64,000 nt of DNA. It comes from Salinispora cortesiana. GTDB lineage: Bacteria > Actinomycetota > Actinomycetes > Mycobacteriales > Micromonosporaceae. The stretch's first letter is position 1; every line of letters begins with the position of its first letter. Shown here piece by piece: positions 35,921 to 44,457 of the stretch. A program made the position numbers and the translations under genes. Location: the NCBI RefSeq assembly GCF_000484695.1, contig NZ_AXVR01000021.1, forward strand, positions 1 to 64,000, given 5' to 3'. The notes beneath the pieces were generated by a model. The model worked only from the letters and a program-made list of their open reading frames with translations, ran no database searches and had not been told where the DNA came from.

Positions 35921-36259
35921 TCAGCGGACGGGAGGCGACCCGGCGCGCAGGCCGCGGGGAGCGGCCATCGCGGCGAAGCCGGGCGCCCCACCCGCGACGG
36001 CCGGCAGGATGGTCACGCTGTCGCCGTCGTTGAGTTTGGCCTCCAACGCACCAAGGAAGCGGACATCCTCGTCGTTGACGTAGACGTTCACGAACCGGTG
36101 CAGCGCACCGGTGTCGGTGACCAGGCGACCCTTCAGCCCGTCGTGCCGGCTGTCCAGGTCGGTGAAGAGGGCGCCCAGCGTGTCGCCGGCGCCCTCGACG
36201 ATCTTCGCACCGCCGGTGTGGCTGCGCAGGATGGTGGGAATGCGAACTTCGATGGCCAT
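35921..36259 (-). CDS. cysO: CysO-like sulfur carrier with C-terminal extension
   Basis: A 112-residue ubiquitin-fold sulfur carrier. IPTILRSHTGGAK, HRFVNVYVNDEDVRFLGALEAKLNDGDSVTILPAVAGG matches mycobacterial CysO, which ends at the Gly-Gly. Here 21 further residues (APGFAAMAAPRGLRAGSPP...) follow the Gly-Gly. The carrier must end in Gly-Gly to be thiocarboxylated, so a protease has to remove the tail; the adjacent JAMM enzyme is the obvious candidate. The reading frame is open and continuous with no sign of frameshift. Confidence 0.9.
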   Translation of the reverse strand: MAIEVRIPTILRSHTGGAKIVEGAGDTLGALFTDLDSRHDGLKGRLVTDTGALHRFVNVYVNDEDVRFLGALEAKLNDGDSVTILPAVAGGAPGFAAMAAPRGLRAGSPPVR

Positions 36260-36328
36260 GATGCGATGCTCCTAGGTCGGGAATGCCGAAATGGTGACGG
36301 GACGTGGTGGGGTGTTACCGCGCTGGAA

Positions 36329-36817
36329 TCAGCGGCCAGAACACTCGTAGTCGACCGTCGCCGGGCTCTGCCCGAACATGTAGGACTGCACGGCGTGCGG
36401 GTCCACCCCGGCGTCCAGGATGCGGACCGTCTCCTCAGTCACCACGCCAGCCACGATCCGGAAGGAGCGAATCTCTTCGGAGTCGGGCTCACGGGTGGAG
36501 ACGAGCAGGTAGTGCGCGTCGGGCTCACCGGCGAAGGAGACGTCGGTGCGCGATGGGTACGCCTCGGTCGCGGTGTGCGAGTGGTAGATAACGACGGGCG
36601 CCTCGTCCCGGTCGTCCATCTCCCGCCACACCCGCAACTGCTCCATCGAGTCGAACTCGTAGAACGTCATGGAACGGGCGGCGTTCTCCATCGGGATGTG
36701 CCGAGTGGCAAGGTCGCTACCGGTGGGACCGGCGACCACGCCGCACGCCTCGTCGGGGTGATCCCGACGGGCATGGGCCACGATCGCGTCCACGATCGCC
36801 CGGTCAATGCTCAGCAC
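36329..36817 (-). CDS. mec: JAMM/Mov34 metallopeptidase Mec
   Basis: A 162-residue zinc peptidase of the M67 (JAMM) family. The catalytic Glu lies in DEACGVVAG, and the metal motif is YHSHTATEAYPSRTDVSFA, giving H-x-H, then Ser and Asp. It releases cysteine from the CysO-cysteine adduct and, here, probably also trims the CysO tail. GTG 36817 is 7 bases beyond TACGCT, so it is probably leaderless. It leads a mec-cysO-cysM transcript. Confidence 0.92.
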   Translation of the reverse strand: MLSIDRAIVDAIVAHARRDHPDEACGVVAGPTGSDLATRHIPMENAARSMTFYEFDSMEQLRVWREMDDRDEAPVVIYHSHTATEAYPSRTDVSFAGEPDAHYLLVSTREPDSEEIRSFRIVAGVVTEETVRILDAGVDPHAVQSYMFGQSPATVDYECSGR

Positions 36818-36872
36818 GCCGACCAGCGTAGCGTCTGCCCGTGCTGGCCGGCGAGGTGGTAGCGGTCACGGA

Positions 36873-37373
36873 TCAGTCGATCAATGCGCTGAGCAGGGAC
36901 TCCTGCAAGTAGCCCAGGTACGCGTAGACCGACAGTTGGAACATCCGACTGGACCCCGGGTCGGTGGCGACCGCGTCATCGAGCTCCGCGCCGAGGTCGG
37001 TGCTGTCCCGGATCTCGAGCCGGACGCCCATCGCCAGCCGGGCGTCGTTGAGCGCCCGCAACCACGCCTCGGCCGCCTCGCCGTCGAGGCGGACCTCGCC
37101 ACCGGCGTCGTCGGGGAGCGCCGCGAGGATCGCGCCGGCCTGGTCGATCTTCGCCGTCTTCAGGTCGCCCTCGGTGTACCGACGAAACTCGGCGGTGTCC
37201 GCCGCGTCGTCCGGGTAGGCCTCCGGGAAGAGCCGCACGACCACCGGGTCGGCGTGGTCGAACGCGTCGGTGAGCAGGCCGACCACCTCAGTGGCGACCT
37301 TCCGCAGGACCCGGACCTCGTCTACCGCGAAGGTGGCCACGTAGTGACCACTACAGCGCTGGAACATGCTCAC
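36873..37373 (-). CDS. DUF2017-family protein
   Basis: About 166 residues, acidic and helical ([44 protein letters not shown]...), matching the DUF2017 family that is regularly found next to clpS in actinobacteria. GTG 37373 overlaps the ClpS stop by 4 bases (GTGA); ATG 37367 is an alternative. No catalytic residues were seen. A role linked to ClpS-dependent proteolysis is an inference from this coupling. Confidence 0.82.
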   Translation of the reverse strand: MSMFQRCSGHYVATFAVDEVRVLRKVATEVVGLLTDAFDHADPVVVRLFPEAYPDDAADTAEFRRYTEGDLKTAKIDQAGAILAALPDDAGGEVRLDGEAAEAWLRALNDARLAMGVRLEIRDSTDLGAELDDAVATDPGSSRMFQLSVYAYLGYLQESLLSALID

Positions 37374-37660
37374 GCCCGATCCACCGTCGCCCACAGCCCG
37401 TACGCGTGCAGCTGCGACGCGTCGTGCTCCATCCGTTCCCGGGTACCGCTGGAGACAACCGCCTTGCCCTTGTGGTGAACGTCCAGCATGAGCTGCTCGG
37501 CCCGCCCTCGGCTGTAGCCGAACAACTTCTGAAAGACCCAGGTCACGTACGCCATCAGGTTGACCGGGTCGTCCCAAACGATCGTCACCCACGGTCGGTC
37601 GGGCGCCGGCACCTCGTCGGTGTCCGGCGTCTCGAGTGGTGCAACCTGTGGAGCCGCCAT
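37370..37660 (-). CDS. clpS: ClpS adaptor
   Basis: A 96-residue N-end-rule adaptor that delivers proteins to ClpAP/Clp[71 protein letters not shown] shows the conserved D-D-P/Y-V and K-A-V-V motifs of the family. ATG 37660 begins the conserved part and has CACGAT 6 bases upstream. It is divergent from pncB and translationally coupled to DUF2017. Confidence 0.94.
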   Translation of the reverse strand: MAAPQVAPLETPDTDEVPAPDRPWVTIVWDDPVNLMAYVTWVFQKLFGYSRGRAEQLMLDVHHKGKAVVSSGTRERMEHDASQLHAYGLWATVDRA

Positions 37661-37827
37661 GCCCCCATCGTGCCACCGGATCCACCGAATCGAGGAACCG
37701 GAACCCCGACCGGTCACCAAGCGACGTCGTCGCGGGCGCCAAGGCCCGAAAGAAGGTGACGGCCGGCACCACGAATGTTCCTGGGCCACGACGGCACGGA
37801 TCGCGCGGGAACTCTAGGCTGAGCCGG

Positions 37828-39114
37828 GTGAGCACCCTGGGCCCCGCGCTGCTGACCGACCACTACGAGCTGACCATGGTCCGCGCCGCGCTGCGGGACG
37901 GCACCGCCGACCGCCGCTGCGTGTTCGAGGTGTTCAGCCGGCGGCTACCGACCGGGCGCCGCTACGGTGTCGTGGCGGGTACCGGCCGATTGGTGGAGCT
38001 GATCCGAAATTTCCGCTTCGATGCGGATGAGGTGGATTTCCTCCGGCGAACCGGGGTGGTGGACGACGCCACCGCGCAGTGGCTCACCACCTACCGGTTC
38101 ACCGGCGACATCGACGGCTACGCCGAGGGGGAACTCTTCTTCCCCGGATCGCCGATCCTCACCGTCTCGGGCACCTTCGCCGAGTGCGTCGTGCTGGAGA
38201 CGCTGGTGCTGTCGGTGCTCAACCATGACTGCGCCACCGCAGCGGCCGCCACCCGGATGGTCACCGCCGCCCGCGGACGCGCACTGATCGAGATGGGCTC
38301 CCGACGCACCCAGGAGGAAGCGGCGGTAGCCGCGGCCCGCACGGCCTACCTGGCCGGCTTCCGGTTCACCTCCAACCTGGCCGCCGGCGAGCGCTACGGC
38401 ATTCCCACCGCGGGCACCGCCGCGCACGCGTTCACCCTGCTGCACGAGGATGAGCGGACGGCGTTCGCCTCCCAGGTGGCAACGCTGGGCAAGGACACCA
38501 CCCTGCTGGTCGACACGTACGACATCAGCCAGGGCATCCGCAACGCCATCGCGGTGGCCGGGCCGGACCTGCGGGCGATCCGGATCGACTCCGGCGACCT
38601 GGCGGTCATGGCGCAGCAGTCCCGGGACCTGCTCGACTCGCTCGGCGCCACCGAAACGAAGATCATCGTCTCCGGTGACCTCGACGAGTACGCCATCGCC
38701 GCACTCGCCGCCGAACCAGTGGACATGTACGGCGCGGGCACCGCCGTCGTCACCGGCTCCGGCGCACCGACCGCCAGCCTGGTCTACAAGCTCGTCGAAG
38801 TCGAGGGGCGCCCGGTGGTCAAGCGCTCCGAACAGAAGGCCACCATCGGCGGCCGCAAGGTGGCGGTCCGCCGACACAAGCCGACCGGCACCGCCACCGA
38901 GGAGGTAATCGTGCCGCAGGGCGTGCCGGAGCGACAGCCCAACGACCGACTGCTGCAACGCACCTACCTGGCGGGGGGTGCGGTGACGGCGCAGCCGACG
39001 CTGGACGAGTCGCGGGAGCACCTGCGGCAGTGCCTGATCTCGATCCCCTGGGAAGGACTAAAGCTCTCCGCCGGCGATCCGGCCATTCCGGTCACGGTCG
39101 TACCGGCCGACTGA
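37828..39114 (+). CDS. pncB: Nicotinate phosphoribosyltransferase
   Basis: A 428-residue NAD-salvage enzyme joining nicotinate to PRPP. TDHYELTMVRAALRDG at the N-terminus, IEMGSRRTQEEAAVAAARTAYLAGFRFTSN, and IRIDSGDLAVMAQQSRDLLD with VSGDLDEYAIAAL are typical. GTG 37828 is 7 bases after TAGGCT (37815-37820): probably leaderless. It is followed within 12 bases by pncA, making a nicotinamide-to-NaMN pair. Confidence 0.94.
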   Translation: MSTLGPALLTDHYELTMVRAALRDGTADRRCVFEVFSRRLPTGRRYGVVAGTGRLVELIRNFRFDADEVDFLRRTGVVDDATAQWLTTYRFTGDIDGYAEGELFFPGSPILTVSGTFAECVVLETLVLSVLNHDCATAAAATRMVTAARGRALIEMGSRRTQEEAAVAAARTAYLAGFRFTSNLAAGERYGIPTAGTAAHAFTLLHEDERTAFASQVATLGKDTTLLVDTYDISQGIRNAIAVAGPDLRAIRIDSGDLAVMAQQSRDLLDSLGATETKIIVSGDLDEYAIAALAAEPVDMYGAGTAVVTGSGAPTASLVYKLVEVEGRPVVKRSEQKATIGGRKVAVRRHKPTGTATEEVIVPQGVPERQPNDRLLQRTYLAGGAVTAQPTLDESREHLRQCLISIPWEGLKLSAGDPAIPVTVVPAD

Positions 39115-39125
39115 AGGGGCAGCAC

Positions 39126-39707
39126 ATGGGCAACGCCTTGATCATTGTGGATGTACAGAACGACTTCTGCGAGGGCGGCTCACTCGCCGTCGGCGGGGGC
39201 GCCAGCGTCGCGGCCGGGGTCAGCCAACTCCTCGCCGCCGAGCCGGACAGTTGGGACCACGTGGTGGCGACGAAGGACTACCACATCGATCCCGGGGCGC
39301 ACTTCGGCGATCCGCCGGACTTCGTCGACTCGTGGCCCCCACACTGCGTGGTGGGGACGCCCGGCTCGGAATTCCACCCCGACCTGGTCACCGACCAAAT
39401 CGAGGTGATCTTCCACAAGGGTGAGCACGCCGCCGCTTACTCCGGTTTCGAGGGGCACACGGACCAGGGCGAGTGCCTGGCCGACTGGCTTCGGCGGCAC
39501 GGGGTTGACCAAGTGGAGATCGTCGGGCTCGCCACCGACTTCTGTGTCCGGGCCACCGCCCTGGACGCGGCCGAGGAGGGGTTTCAGACCACCGTCCGGC
39601 TGGACCTGACCGCCGCCATCGGGCCCGAAACGGCCGACGCGGCACTACGGGCCTTCGCCGACGCGGGGATCAGCACCCGGGGAACGCCTGTGATCAGGGC
39701 CGCATGA
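39126..39707 (+). CDS. pncA: Nicotinamidase (isochorismatase fold)
   Basis: 193 residues. It hydrolyses nicotinamide to nicotinate for pncB next to it. The catalytic triad is visible: Asp in IIVDVQNDFCEGG, Lys in VATKDYHIDPGAHF (which also has the Asp-His-His metal ligands) and Cys in ATDFCVRATALDA. The start ATG 39126 is 11 bases after pncB. Pyrazinamide-type drugs are activated by this class elsewhere. Confidence 0.93.
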   Translation: MGNALIIVDVQNDFCEGGSLAVGGGASVAAGVSQLLAAEPDSWDHVVATKDYHIDPGAHFGDPPDFVDSWPPHCVVGTPGSEFHPDLVTDQIEVIFHKGEHAAAYSGFEGHTDQGECLADWLRRHGVDQVEIVGLATDFCVRATALDAAEEGFQTTVRLDLTAAIGPETADAALRAFADAGISTRGTPVIRAA

Positions 39708-39771
39708 GCCAGTAGCACGTTGGTGGATGCCGGACCCACGGGCAAGGATGTCCCCGGAGGTACGGACCGAC

Positions 39772-40989
39772 GTGAACCTGAAGCCTTACCGGGCGGCACT
39801 CGCCCTGCCCGGTCTCCGGGCCCTACTGATCGTGGCGGTGCTCGCGCGGATCCCGCTCACCACGATCGGTCTGACCCTGACGTTCTACGTCGTCCAGGAC
39901 CTCGACCGAGGCTACGCCGCCGCCGGGCTGGTCGGCGCCGCGATCACCGTCGGCGCAGCCCTCGGCGGCCCACTGCTGGGGCGCCTGATCGACCGGCGCG
40001 GCCTGCGGCCGGTGCTGGTGCTGACCGCCGTCGCCGAAGCGGTGTTCTGGTCCACCGCGCCGCTGTTGCCGTACGCGCTGCTGCTGCCGGCCGCCTTCCT
40101 CGCCGGCTCGCTGGCGCTGCCGATCTTCGCGGTGGTCCGCCAGTCCATCGCGGCCATCGTGCCGGCGGAGAAGCGCCGGCCCGCGTACGCGCTGGACTCG
40201 GTGTCGGTGGAGTTGGCCTTCATGATCGGGCCGGCCCTGGCCACCCTCGCCGTCACCACCATCTCCGCCCGGACCACGCTGTACCTGGTGGGCGCCGCCA
40301 TCGTCACCGCCGGCATCGGGCTCTTCCTGCTCAACCCGCCGGTCCGGGGCGCCAGCGAAGCGGCCGTTCCGCGACGTAAGGTGCCGCTGCGGGAGTGGCT
40401 CACCGCCCGGATGGTCGCCGTGCTGGCGGTCAGCGCCGCCGCCACCGTGGTGCTGGGCGGCACCGACGTGGCCGTGATCGCGGTCCTGCGCGACAACGGC
40501 GACGTGGGCTTCACCGGCGTCGTGCTGGGCATCTGGGCGCTCGCCTCGCTGATCGGCGGATTCGCGTACGGGGCGATCACCCGGTCCCCGTCTCCGCTGG
40601 TGCTGCTGGCGGCGCTGGGCATCGCCACGATCCCGGTCGGGCTGGCCGGAGCGAACTGGTGGCTACTCAGCCTGGTGCTGATCCCCGCCGGCCTGCTCTG
40701 CGCCCCCACCATCGCCGCCACCTCGGACGCGGCCAGCCGACTGGCACCCGCGGACGCCCGCGGTGAGGCGATGGGGCTGCACGGCTCCGCCATCACCGTC
40801 GGCGTCGCAGTCGGCGCCCCGCTGGCCGGAGCCGTCATCGACGCGTCCGCGCCGGCCTGGGGCTTCGCCGTGACCGGCGCGGTCGGTGCCCTGGTCGCGC
40901 TGGCGGTGCTCCCGGTGCAGCTGCGCCGCCGCCGGGAAGCCGAAGCGTCGACCCCCGCTCCTACGCCCGAGTTGACCCACGCTGTTTGA
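39772..40989 (+). CDS. MFS transporter, unknown substrate
   Basis: About 405 residues with 12 likely membrane helices and the MFS loop GRLIDRRGLRPVLVL between helices 2 and 3. GTG 39772 (VNLKPYRAAL) is the likely start because the membrane-proximal part begins there and GGAGG lies 11 bases before; ATG 39727 and 39748 are alternatives. It follows pncA closely, so a role in exporting or importing nicotinamide-related or other compounds is possible but unproven. Confidence 0.82.
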   Translation: MNLKPYRAALALPGLRALLIVAVLARIPLTTIGLTLTFYVVQDLDRGYAAAGLVGAAITVGAALGGPLLGRLIDRRGLRPVLVLTAVAEAVFWSTAPLLPYALLLPAAFLAGSLALPIFAVVRQSIAAIVPAEKRRPAYALDSVSVELAFMIGPALATLAVTTISARTTLYLVGAAIVTAGIGLFLLNPPVRGASEAAVPRRKVPLREWLTARMVAVLAVSAAATVVLGGTDVAVIAVLRDNGDVGFTGVVLGIWALASLIGGFAYGAITRSPSPLVLLAALGIATIPVGLAGANWWLLSLVLIPAGLLCAPTIAATSDAASRLAPADARGEAMGLHGSAITVGVAVGAPLAGAVIDASAPAWGFAVTGAVGALVALAVLPVQLRRRREAEASTPAPTPELTHAV

Positions 40990-41113
40990 GCACCTTCATC
41001 GCCGACTGCATGGCCTTGCGCATCGCCCGACGCCCGGCGGTCGCCCCGGCGGCGGCGGGCGGTCGCCCCGGCGGCGGGTACCGGGCAGGCTGCCCGGGGG
41101 CATCCCGGCGGGC

Positions 41114-41152
41114 TCCTAGCAGGCCCTCCTAGCAGGCCCTCCTAGCAGGCCC
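41114..41152. repeat. Three tandem 13-bp repeats
   Basis: TCCTAGCAGGCCC occurs three times end to end (41114, 41127, 41140), in the 288-base gap between the MFS gene and ctaD. The rest of that gap shows only the 41211 terminator. Confidence 0.8.
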
Positions 41153-41210
41153 TCCTGGCGGGGAGGGGACGCCGGCGGGGGTTTCTAGCCGGCCGGCGCC
41201 CTGATCGGAA

Positions 41211-41263
41211 ACCGACGACGGGCGCCGGCCCGGGTACTCCCCGGAGCGGCGCCCGTCGTCGGT
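41211..41263 (-). terminator. Strong terminator of ctaD
   Basis: A 16-bp perfect stem ACCGACGACGGGCGCC/GGCGCCCGTCGTCGGT with a 21-base loop ends 15 bases from the ctaD stop codon. Confidence 0.8.
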
Positions 41264-41277
41264 GCGTACGCGCAGCG

Positions 41278-43041
41278 TCAGTGGCGGTCTCGGTCGCTCG
41301 CCACGTCCTCCTGGTGGCTGGCGCCACCGTCGGCTTCCTTGGTCAGTAGCTTGACCCCGCCCTCCGACGGGGCGGCGGCCAGGGTGGTCTGCCCGGTGGC
41401 CAGCTCGGGGAACTTGTGGTCGAACGCGGGCCGCTCGGAGCGGATCCGTGGCATCCGGTCGAAGTTCCGCAACGGCGGCGGCGAGCTGGTCGCCCACTCC
41501 AGCGAGTTGCCGTGCCCCCACGGGTCCTCGACCTCAACCACCGGACCCGTCCTGTACGACTTCCAGCAGTTGTAGATGAACGGCAACGTCGAGATGCCGG
41601 TGATGAACGCACCGACCGTGGAGATCATGTTCAGCGTCGTGAAGCCGTCGATGGCCTGGTAGTCGGCGTACCGCCGGGGCATGCCCTCGTTACCGAGCCA
41701 GTGCTGCACCAGGAAGGTGGTGTGGAAGCCGACCATGGTCAGCCAGAAGTGCACCCGGGCCAGCCGCTCGTCGAGCATCCGGCCGAACATCTTCGGGAAC
41801 CAGAAGTAGATGCCGGCGAAGACGGCGAAGACGATCGTGCCGAAGAGCACGTAGTGGAAGTGGGCCACCACGAAGTACGAGTCGGAGACGTGGAAGTCCA
41901 GCGGCGGGCTGGCCAGCAGCACCCCGGTGAGACCACCGAAGAGGAAGGTGACCAGGAAGCCGACCGCGAAGAGCATCGGTGACTCGAAGCTGATCTGCCC
42001 CCGCCACATGGTGCCGATCCAGTTGAAGAACTTCATGCCGGTGGGGACGGCGATGAGGAAGCTCAGGAAGCTGAAGAAGGGCAGCAGCACCTGACCGGTG
42101 GCGAACATGTGGTGCGCCCAGACGCTCATCGACAGGGCGGCGATGGCGACGGTCGCGGCGACCAGGCCCTTGTAGCCGAAGATCGGCTTGCGGGAGAAGA
42201 CCGGAATGATCTCGGAGACGATGCCGAAGAACGGCAGCGCGATGATGTACACCTCGGGGTGCCCGAAGAACCAGAAGAGGTGCTGCCAGAGCAGCGGCCC
42301 ACCGGTCGCCGGGTCGTACACGTGGGCACCGAGGATGCGGTCGGCGGCGAGCGCGAAGAGCGCGGCGGCCAGCAGCGGGAAGATCAGCAGCGCCAGCAGG
42401 CTGGTGACCAGCATGTTCCAGGTGAAGATCGGCATCCGGAACATGGTCATGCCGGGGGCGCGGAGGGTCAGGATCGTGGTGATCATGTTGACCGAGCCGA
42501 GGATCGTGCCCAGACCGGAGATCGCCAGACCAACGACCCACATGTTGGCGCCCACGCCCGGCGAGTGCTCCACGCTGCTCAGCGGGGTGTAGGCGAACCA
42601 GCCGAAGTCAGCAGCGCCACCCGGCGTGATAAAGCCGGCGGTGGTCAGGGTGCCGCCGAAGAGGAAGAGCCAGTAGGCGAAGCTGTTCAGCCGCGGGAAG
42701 GAAACATCCGGGGCGCCGATCTGGATCGGCACAAGATAGTTGCCGAAGGCGAAGACGATCGGCGTCGCGAAGAACAACAGCATGATCGTGCCATGCATCG
42801 TGAACAGCTGGTTGAACTGCTCGGGCGACAGGAACTGCAGCCCGGGCCGCGCCAGCTCGGCCCGCATGATCAGGGCCATCAGCCCACCGATCATGAAAAA
42901 CGCGAACGCGGTGACCATATACATGATCCCGATCTGCTTCGCGTCCGTGGTGCGCAGCAGCCGCGCGAAAGCCGACCCCTGAACCGGCTCTCGGACCGGC
43001 CAGGGCCGGGTCACGACCGGCTTGGGTGCGACGGTGGTCAC
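41278..43041 (-). CDS. ctaD: Cytochrome c oxidase subunit I
   Basis: A 587-residue heme-copper oxidase core subunit of the aerobic respiratory chain with 12 membrane helices. [12 protein letters not shown] is in helix 2. [24 protein letters not shown] has the CuB His and the cross-linked Tyr. AHHMFATG has the CuB His pair, and [16 protein letters not shown] has the heme ligands. ATG 43041 begins a usual N-terminus. The other oxidase subunits are not in the window. A strong terminator follows. Confidence 0.96.
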   Translation of the reverse strand: MTTVAPKPVVTRPWPVREPVQGSAFARLLRTTDAKQIGIMYMVTAFAFFMIGGLMALIMRAELARPGLQFLSPEQFNQLFTMHGTIMLLFFATPIVFAFGNYLVPIQIGAPDVSFPRLNSFAYWLFLFGGTLTTAGFITPGGAADFGWFAYTPLSSVEHSPGVGANMWVVGLAISGLGTILGSVNMITTILTLRAPGMTMFRMPIFTWNMLVTSLLALLIFPLLAAALFALAADRILGAHVYDPATGGPLLWQHLFWFFGHPEVYIIALPFFGIVSEIIPVFSRKPIFGYKGLVAATVAIAALSMSVWAHHMFATGQVLLPFFSFLSFLIAVPTGMKFFNWIGTMWRGQISFESPMLFAVGFLVTFLFGGLTGVLLASPPLDFHVSDSYFVVAHFHYVLFGTIVFAVFAGIYFWFPKMFGRMLDERLARVHFWLTMVGFHTTFLVQHWLGNEGMPRRYADYQAIDGFTTLNMISTVGAFITGISTLPFIYNCWKSYRTGPVVEVEDPWGHGNSLEWATSSPPPLRNFDRMPRIRSERPAFDHKFPELATGQTTLAAAPSEGGVKLLTKEADGGASHQEDVASDRDRH

Positions 43042-43215
43042 GAGTGGCCTCCGGTTCTGGGTTGTCCCGCTCGGCGCGCTGTGCGGTAAGCGGCCGTCAT
43101 CCGCAAGGATGGTAGTCCCCGACAGGTGGCCCGGCTGCGTGGGGTGGCCGGGTAGTCTGCCCGGACCCGGGTCGCATGTCCGTTACCCCGCCTCGGGGAG
43201 AGCACCCGAGTGGGC

Positions 43216-44325
43216 TCACAGTGGCCCCAGAAGCAGCCGGTAGTGCTCGCCGAAGATGCGCCCACCCCGCCCGCGCAGCAACGGGTCCCGCAACGCCGGT
43301 GAGACGTCCCGGGTCCGGTTTCGGTCTCGGGTCCGGTCCCGCACCCAGCGGGTCCGCGGGCGGCGGCGGCTCTCGTACGCCGTCAGGGCCGCGTCGATGT
43401 CACCGGTCGACCTCCGCAGCGACTCGGCGAGCACGACGGCGTCCTCGAGCGCCATCGCGGCCCCCTGCGAGAGGGTCGGCGCGGTGGCGTGCGCGGCATC
43501 CCCGACCAGCAGCACCCGGCCCCGGTGCCAACGGCCCAGCTCGACCTCCTCGGTCACGGTGGCATGCACCTGCTCCAGACAGTCCAGCACCTCGGGGATC
43601 GGTCCACCGTAGTCGCCGAACAACTCACCGAGCCGGGCCATCGGGTCGGCCGGCGCGACGGCACCGCTCTCGTCGGCGTAGCAGTACAGCCGACCGGGGC
43701 CGACCGGAACGATCAGGAAGCCGGCCCGGTGGCCGAGCAACGCGGTCCACTCCGCTACCGGTGGGCCGTCGCGGACCACGGCACGGTAGACCACCTGACC
43801 GGTGCGGCGGGGCGGACCGCCCAGGGCGGCGAGGGCGCGGACCTCGGATCGCGGACCGTCAGCGCCGATCACCAGGTCGTACTCGGCGGCGTCACCGTCG
43901 GCAAAGGTGATGCCGACGGTCGTCGGGAAGAGGTCAACGGCGTCGAGCCCAACTCCGTACCGCACGGCTCCCCCGGCACCGGTGAGCAGGACGCGATGCA
44001 GCTCGCTCCAGAGCAACGCCCGACACTCACCAACTCCGGACCAGAGCGCGTCGAGGTCGACCTCACAGAGCGGCGCGCTGGTGGCGTCGCGGAAGTACTG
44101 TCGGCGGATCACCTGGCCGAGCGGGCGGACCGGGCCGTCCAGTTCGAGCCGGCGCAGCGCCCGGTCAGCGTTGCCCGGCAGGTAGAGGCCGCTGTCCACC
44201 AGGTCACCGGGGGAAAGCTTGTCGATGAGGTCCGGTCGGAAACCCGCCAGCTGCAGCGCCCGGGCCACGGCAAGACCGGCGAGACCCGCACCGACGACGA
44301 GGATACGCAGGGGGAAGCCACCCAT
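43216..44325 (-). CDS. FAD-dependent monooxygenase (PHBH/UbiH fold)
   Basis: 369 residues. The N-terminal dinucleotide-binding motif is RILVVGAGLAGLAVARAL, the mid DG motif YDLVIGADGPRSEVR and the third motif VLLVGDAAHATAPTLSQGAAMALEDA. Such enzymes hydroxylate aromatic or polyketide substrates with NAD(P)H. The substrate is unknown and no clear biosynthetic neighbours exist. ATG 44325 is preferred (MGGFPLRILVVG); the longer frame to 44397 lacks a match. The C-terminus is rich in Arg-Asp repeats (RDRTRDRNRTRD). Confidence 0.85.
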   Translation of the reverse strand: MGGFPLRILVVGAGLAGLAVARALQLAGFRPDLIDKLSPGDLVDSGLYLPGNADRALRRLELDGPVRPLGQVIRRQYFRDATSAPLCEVDLDALWSGVGECRALLWSELHRVLLTGAGGAVRYGVGLDAVDLFPTTVGITFADGDAAEYDLVIGADGPRSEVRALAALGGPPRRTGQVVYRAVVRDGPPVAEWTALLGHRAGFLIVPVGPGRLYCYADESGAVAPADPMARLGELFGDYGGPIPEVLDCLEQVHATVTEEVELGRWHRGRVLLVGDAAHATAPTLSQGAAMALEDAVVLAESLRRSTGDIDAALTAYESRRRPRTRWVRDRTRDRNRTRDVSPALRDPLLRGRGGRIFGEHYRLLLGPL

Positions 44326-44400
44326 GGTGGTGTACGCCTCCGGAGGAGTCGGGGGCACGCGTTGGAGGCAAGACATTACTTGGAGCAATCGACCCACACC

Positions 44401-44451
44401 AGTGTCCGGCTGTCGCCGGACACTCGGCGAAAGCCCGGCAACTCGCCGGGC
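44401..44451 (-). terminator. Two hairpins after the GH15 gene
   Basis: A 10-bp stem AGTGTCCGGC/GCCGGACACT (44401-44424) and a 7-bp stem GCCCGGC/GCCGGGC (44433-44451) lie just downstream of the GH15 stop. Confidence 0.7.
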
Positions 44452-44457
44452 CCGCCC

